From contig DATDRS010000319.1 in the NCBI GenBank assembly GCA_035291605.1, forward strand, positions 1 to 5,160: a stretch of DNA of 5,160 bases, in the 5' to 3' direction. The DNA is from DATDRS01 sp035291605. GTDB lineage: Bacteria > Chloroflexota > Anaerolineae > Anaerolineales > UBA6663. The stretch's first letter is position 1; the number at the start of each line of letters is the position of its first letter. The notes beneath the pieces were generated by a model that saw only the letters and a program-made list of their open reading frames with translations, made no database searches and was not told the origin of the DNA. Shown here one piece after another: positions 4,702 to 5,160 of this stretch. A program made the position numbers and the translations under genes.

Positions 4702-5160
4702 TCAGCCTGATGACGACTCCTCGATCATGCTCAAAAACGCCTCCACCACCTGCGGGTCGAAGTGCGTACCCGCAAGGGAGCGAATGTGCTCCCGCACTCT
4801 CTCGGCCGGCCAGGCCGCGCGGTAGGGCCGGTCGGAACGCAGCGCATCCCACACGTCTACCACCGCAAAGATGCGCGCCGCGAGCGGAATCTGCTCGCCC
4901 TTCAACCCGCGTGGATAGCCCGCGCCGTCCCATTTCTCGTGGTGGTAGTAGGGGATCCCCAGCGCCGGGCGCAGATAGAGGATCGGCGAGAGCAGTTCGT
5001 AGGCATACTGCGGGTGCTGGCGCATGATCTCCCACTCTTCGTCGGTCAGCGGGCCGGGCTTGAGCAGGATGGCATCCGGGACGCCCATCTTGCCGATGTC
5101 GTGCAGCAGCGCGCCGCGCCGCAGGTGCACCCGCTCGGCGTCGCTCATGCCCATCGCCTG
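4702..5160 (-). CDS. HD-GYP domain protein (c-di-GMP phosphodiesterase type), N-terminus beyond the right edge
   Basis: The frame is open to the window edge, so the 152 visible residues are the C-terminal part. They cover most of an HD-GYP domain: HDIGK at 20-24 of the visible part with VPD after it, RQHP at 48-50, YYHHEKWDGAGYP at 71-83, LKGEQIPLAARIFAVVDVWDAL at 86-107 (Asp102), RPYR, and FDPQVVEAFL near the end. The HD, HH and D metal ligands and the GYP signature are intact, so the domain should be active. Such domains hydrolyse cyclic-di-GMP and so lower biofilm and adhesion signalling. An ATG at 5154 exists, but GALLHDIGK follows too closely for the domain to begin there, and QAMGMSDAE continues the fold leftwards. 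Sensor domains (response-receiver, GAF, PAS) often precede it and would lie outside. A regulatory link to the Flp pilin is conceivable but not shown. Confidence 0.93.
   Translation of the reverse strand, partial: QAMGMSDAERVHLRRGALLHDIGKMGVPDAILLKPGPLTDEEWEIMRQHPQYAYELLSPILYLRPALGIPYYHHEKWDGAGYPRGLKGEQIPLAARIFAVVDVWDALRSDRPYRAAWPAERVREHIRSLAGTHFDPQVVEAFLSMIEESSSG

Noticed and set aside
4664..5035. Minus-strand open frame of 123 codons beside the HD-GYP frame
   Set aside because: It is a different frame of the same strand overlapping the clear HD-GYP motifs, and its product is low-complexity.

Overview
This is a GC-rich bacterial chromosome segment. Several features fit a Chloroflexota bacterium, perhaps of the Anaerolineae: a TPR protein with the AWIWLSE-type repeat common in that group, a tiny Flp-type pilin with the GQGLMEYALIL signature, a LexA with a Gram-positive-type GAAC-N4-GTTC operator, and a CopD-like membrane protein. 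The assignment is inferred from protein style alone, with no marker gene. The window holds eight genes: six complete, and two cut by the window edges.

Left part, minus strand (1-1638): a TPR / zinc-ribbon / four-helix membrane / TPR protein is followed after 18 bp by an NfeD-like membrane protein that runs off the left edge. They probably form one operon, read from a promoter near 1733-1760. A back-to-back promoter (1769-1796) fires rightward into a two-gene unit: a CopD-like four-helix membrane protein and, 2 bp downstream, a cysteine-rich putative zinc protein. A 48-residue Flp/type IVb pilin follows (2757-2903).

Centre (2904-3781): lexA has a textbook self-repressed control region. A perfect SOS box lies between the -35 and -10 elements, followed by a short leader with a perfect 8-bp hairpin touching the ribosome binding site. 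The gene ends at a strong intrinsic terminator. The LexA protein has the Ser/Lys catalytic pair, but the residue pair aligned with the self-cleavage site reads Ala-Ser instead of the usual Ala-Gly.

Right part: surE (survival-protein nucleotidase) starts only 8 bp after an extended -10 element, so its mRNA is probably leaderless. It faces a convergent, 5'-truncated HD-GYP gene (c-di-GMP phosphodiesterase type), with a perfect 10-bp GC hairpin between them. I see no mobile element, CRISPR array, tRNA or rRNA. No clearly new multi-gene system is evident; the most unusual items are the LexA cleavage site, the cysteine-rich protein beside CopD, and the NfeD-like gene without its protease domain.
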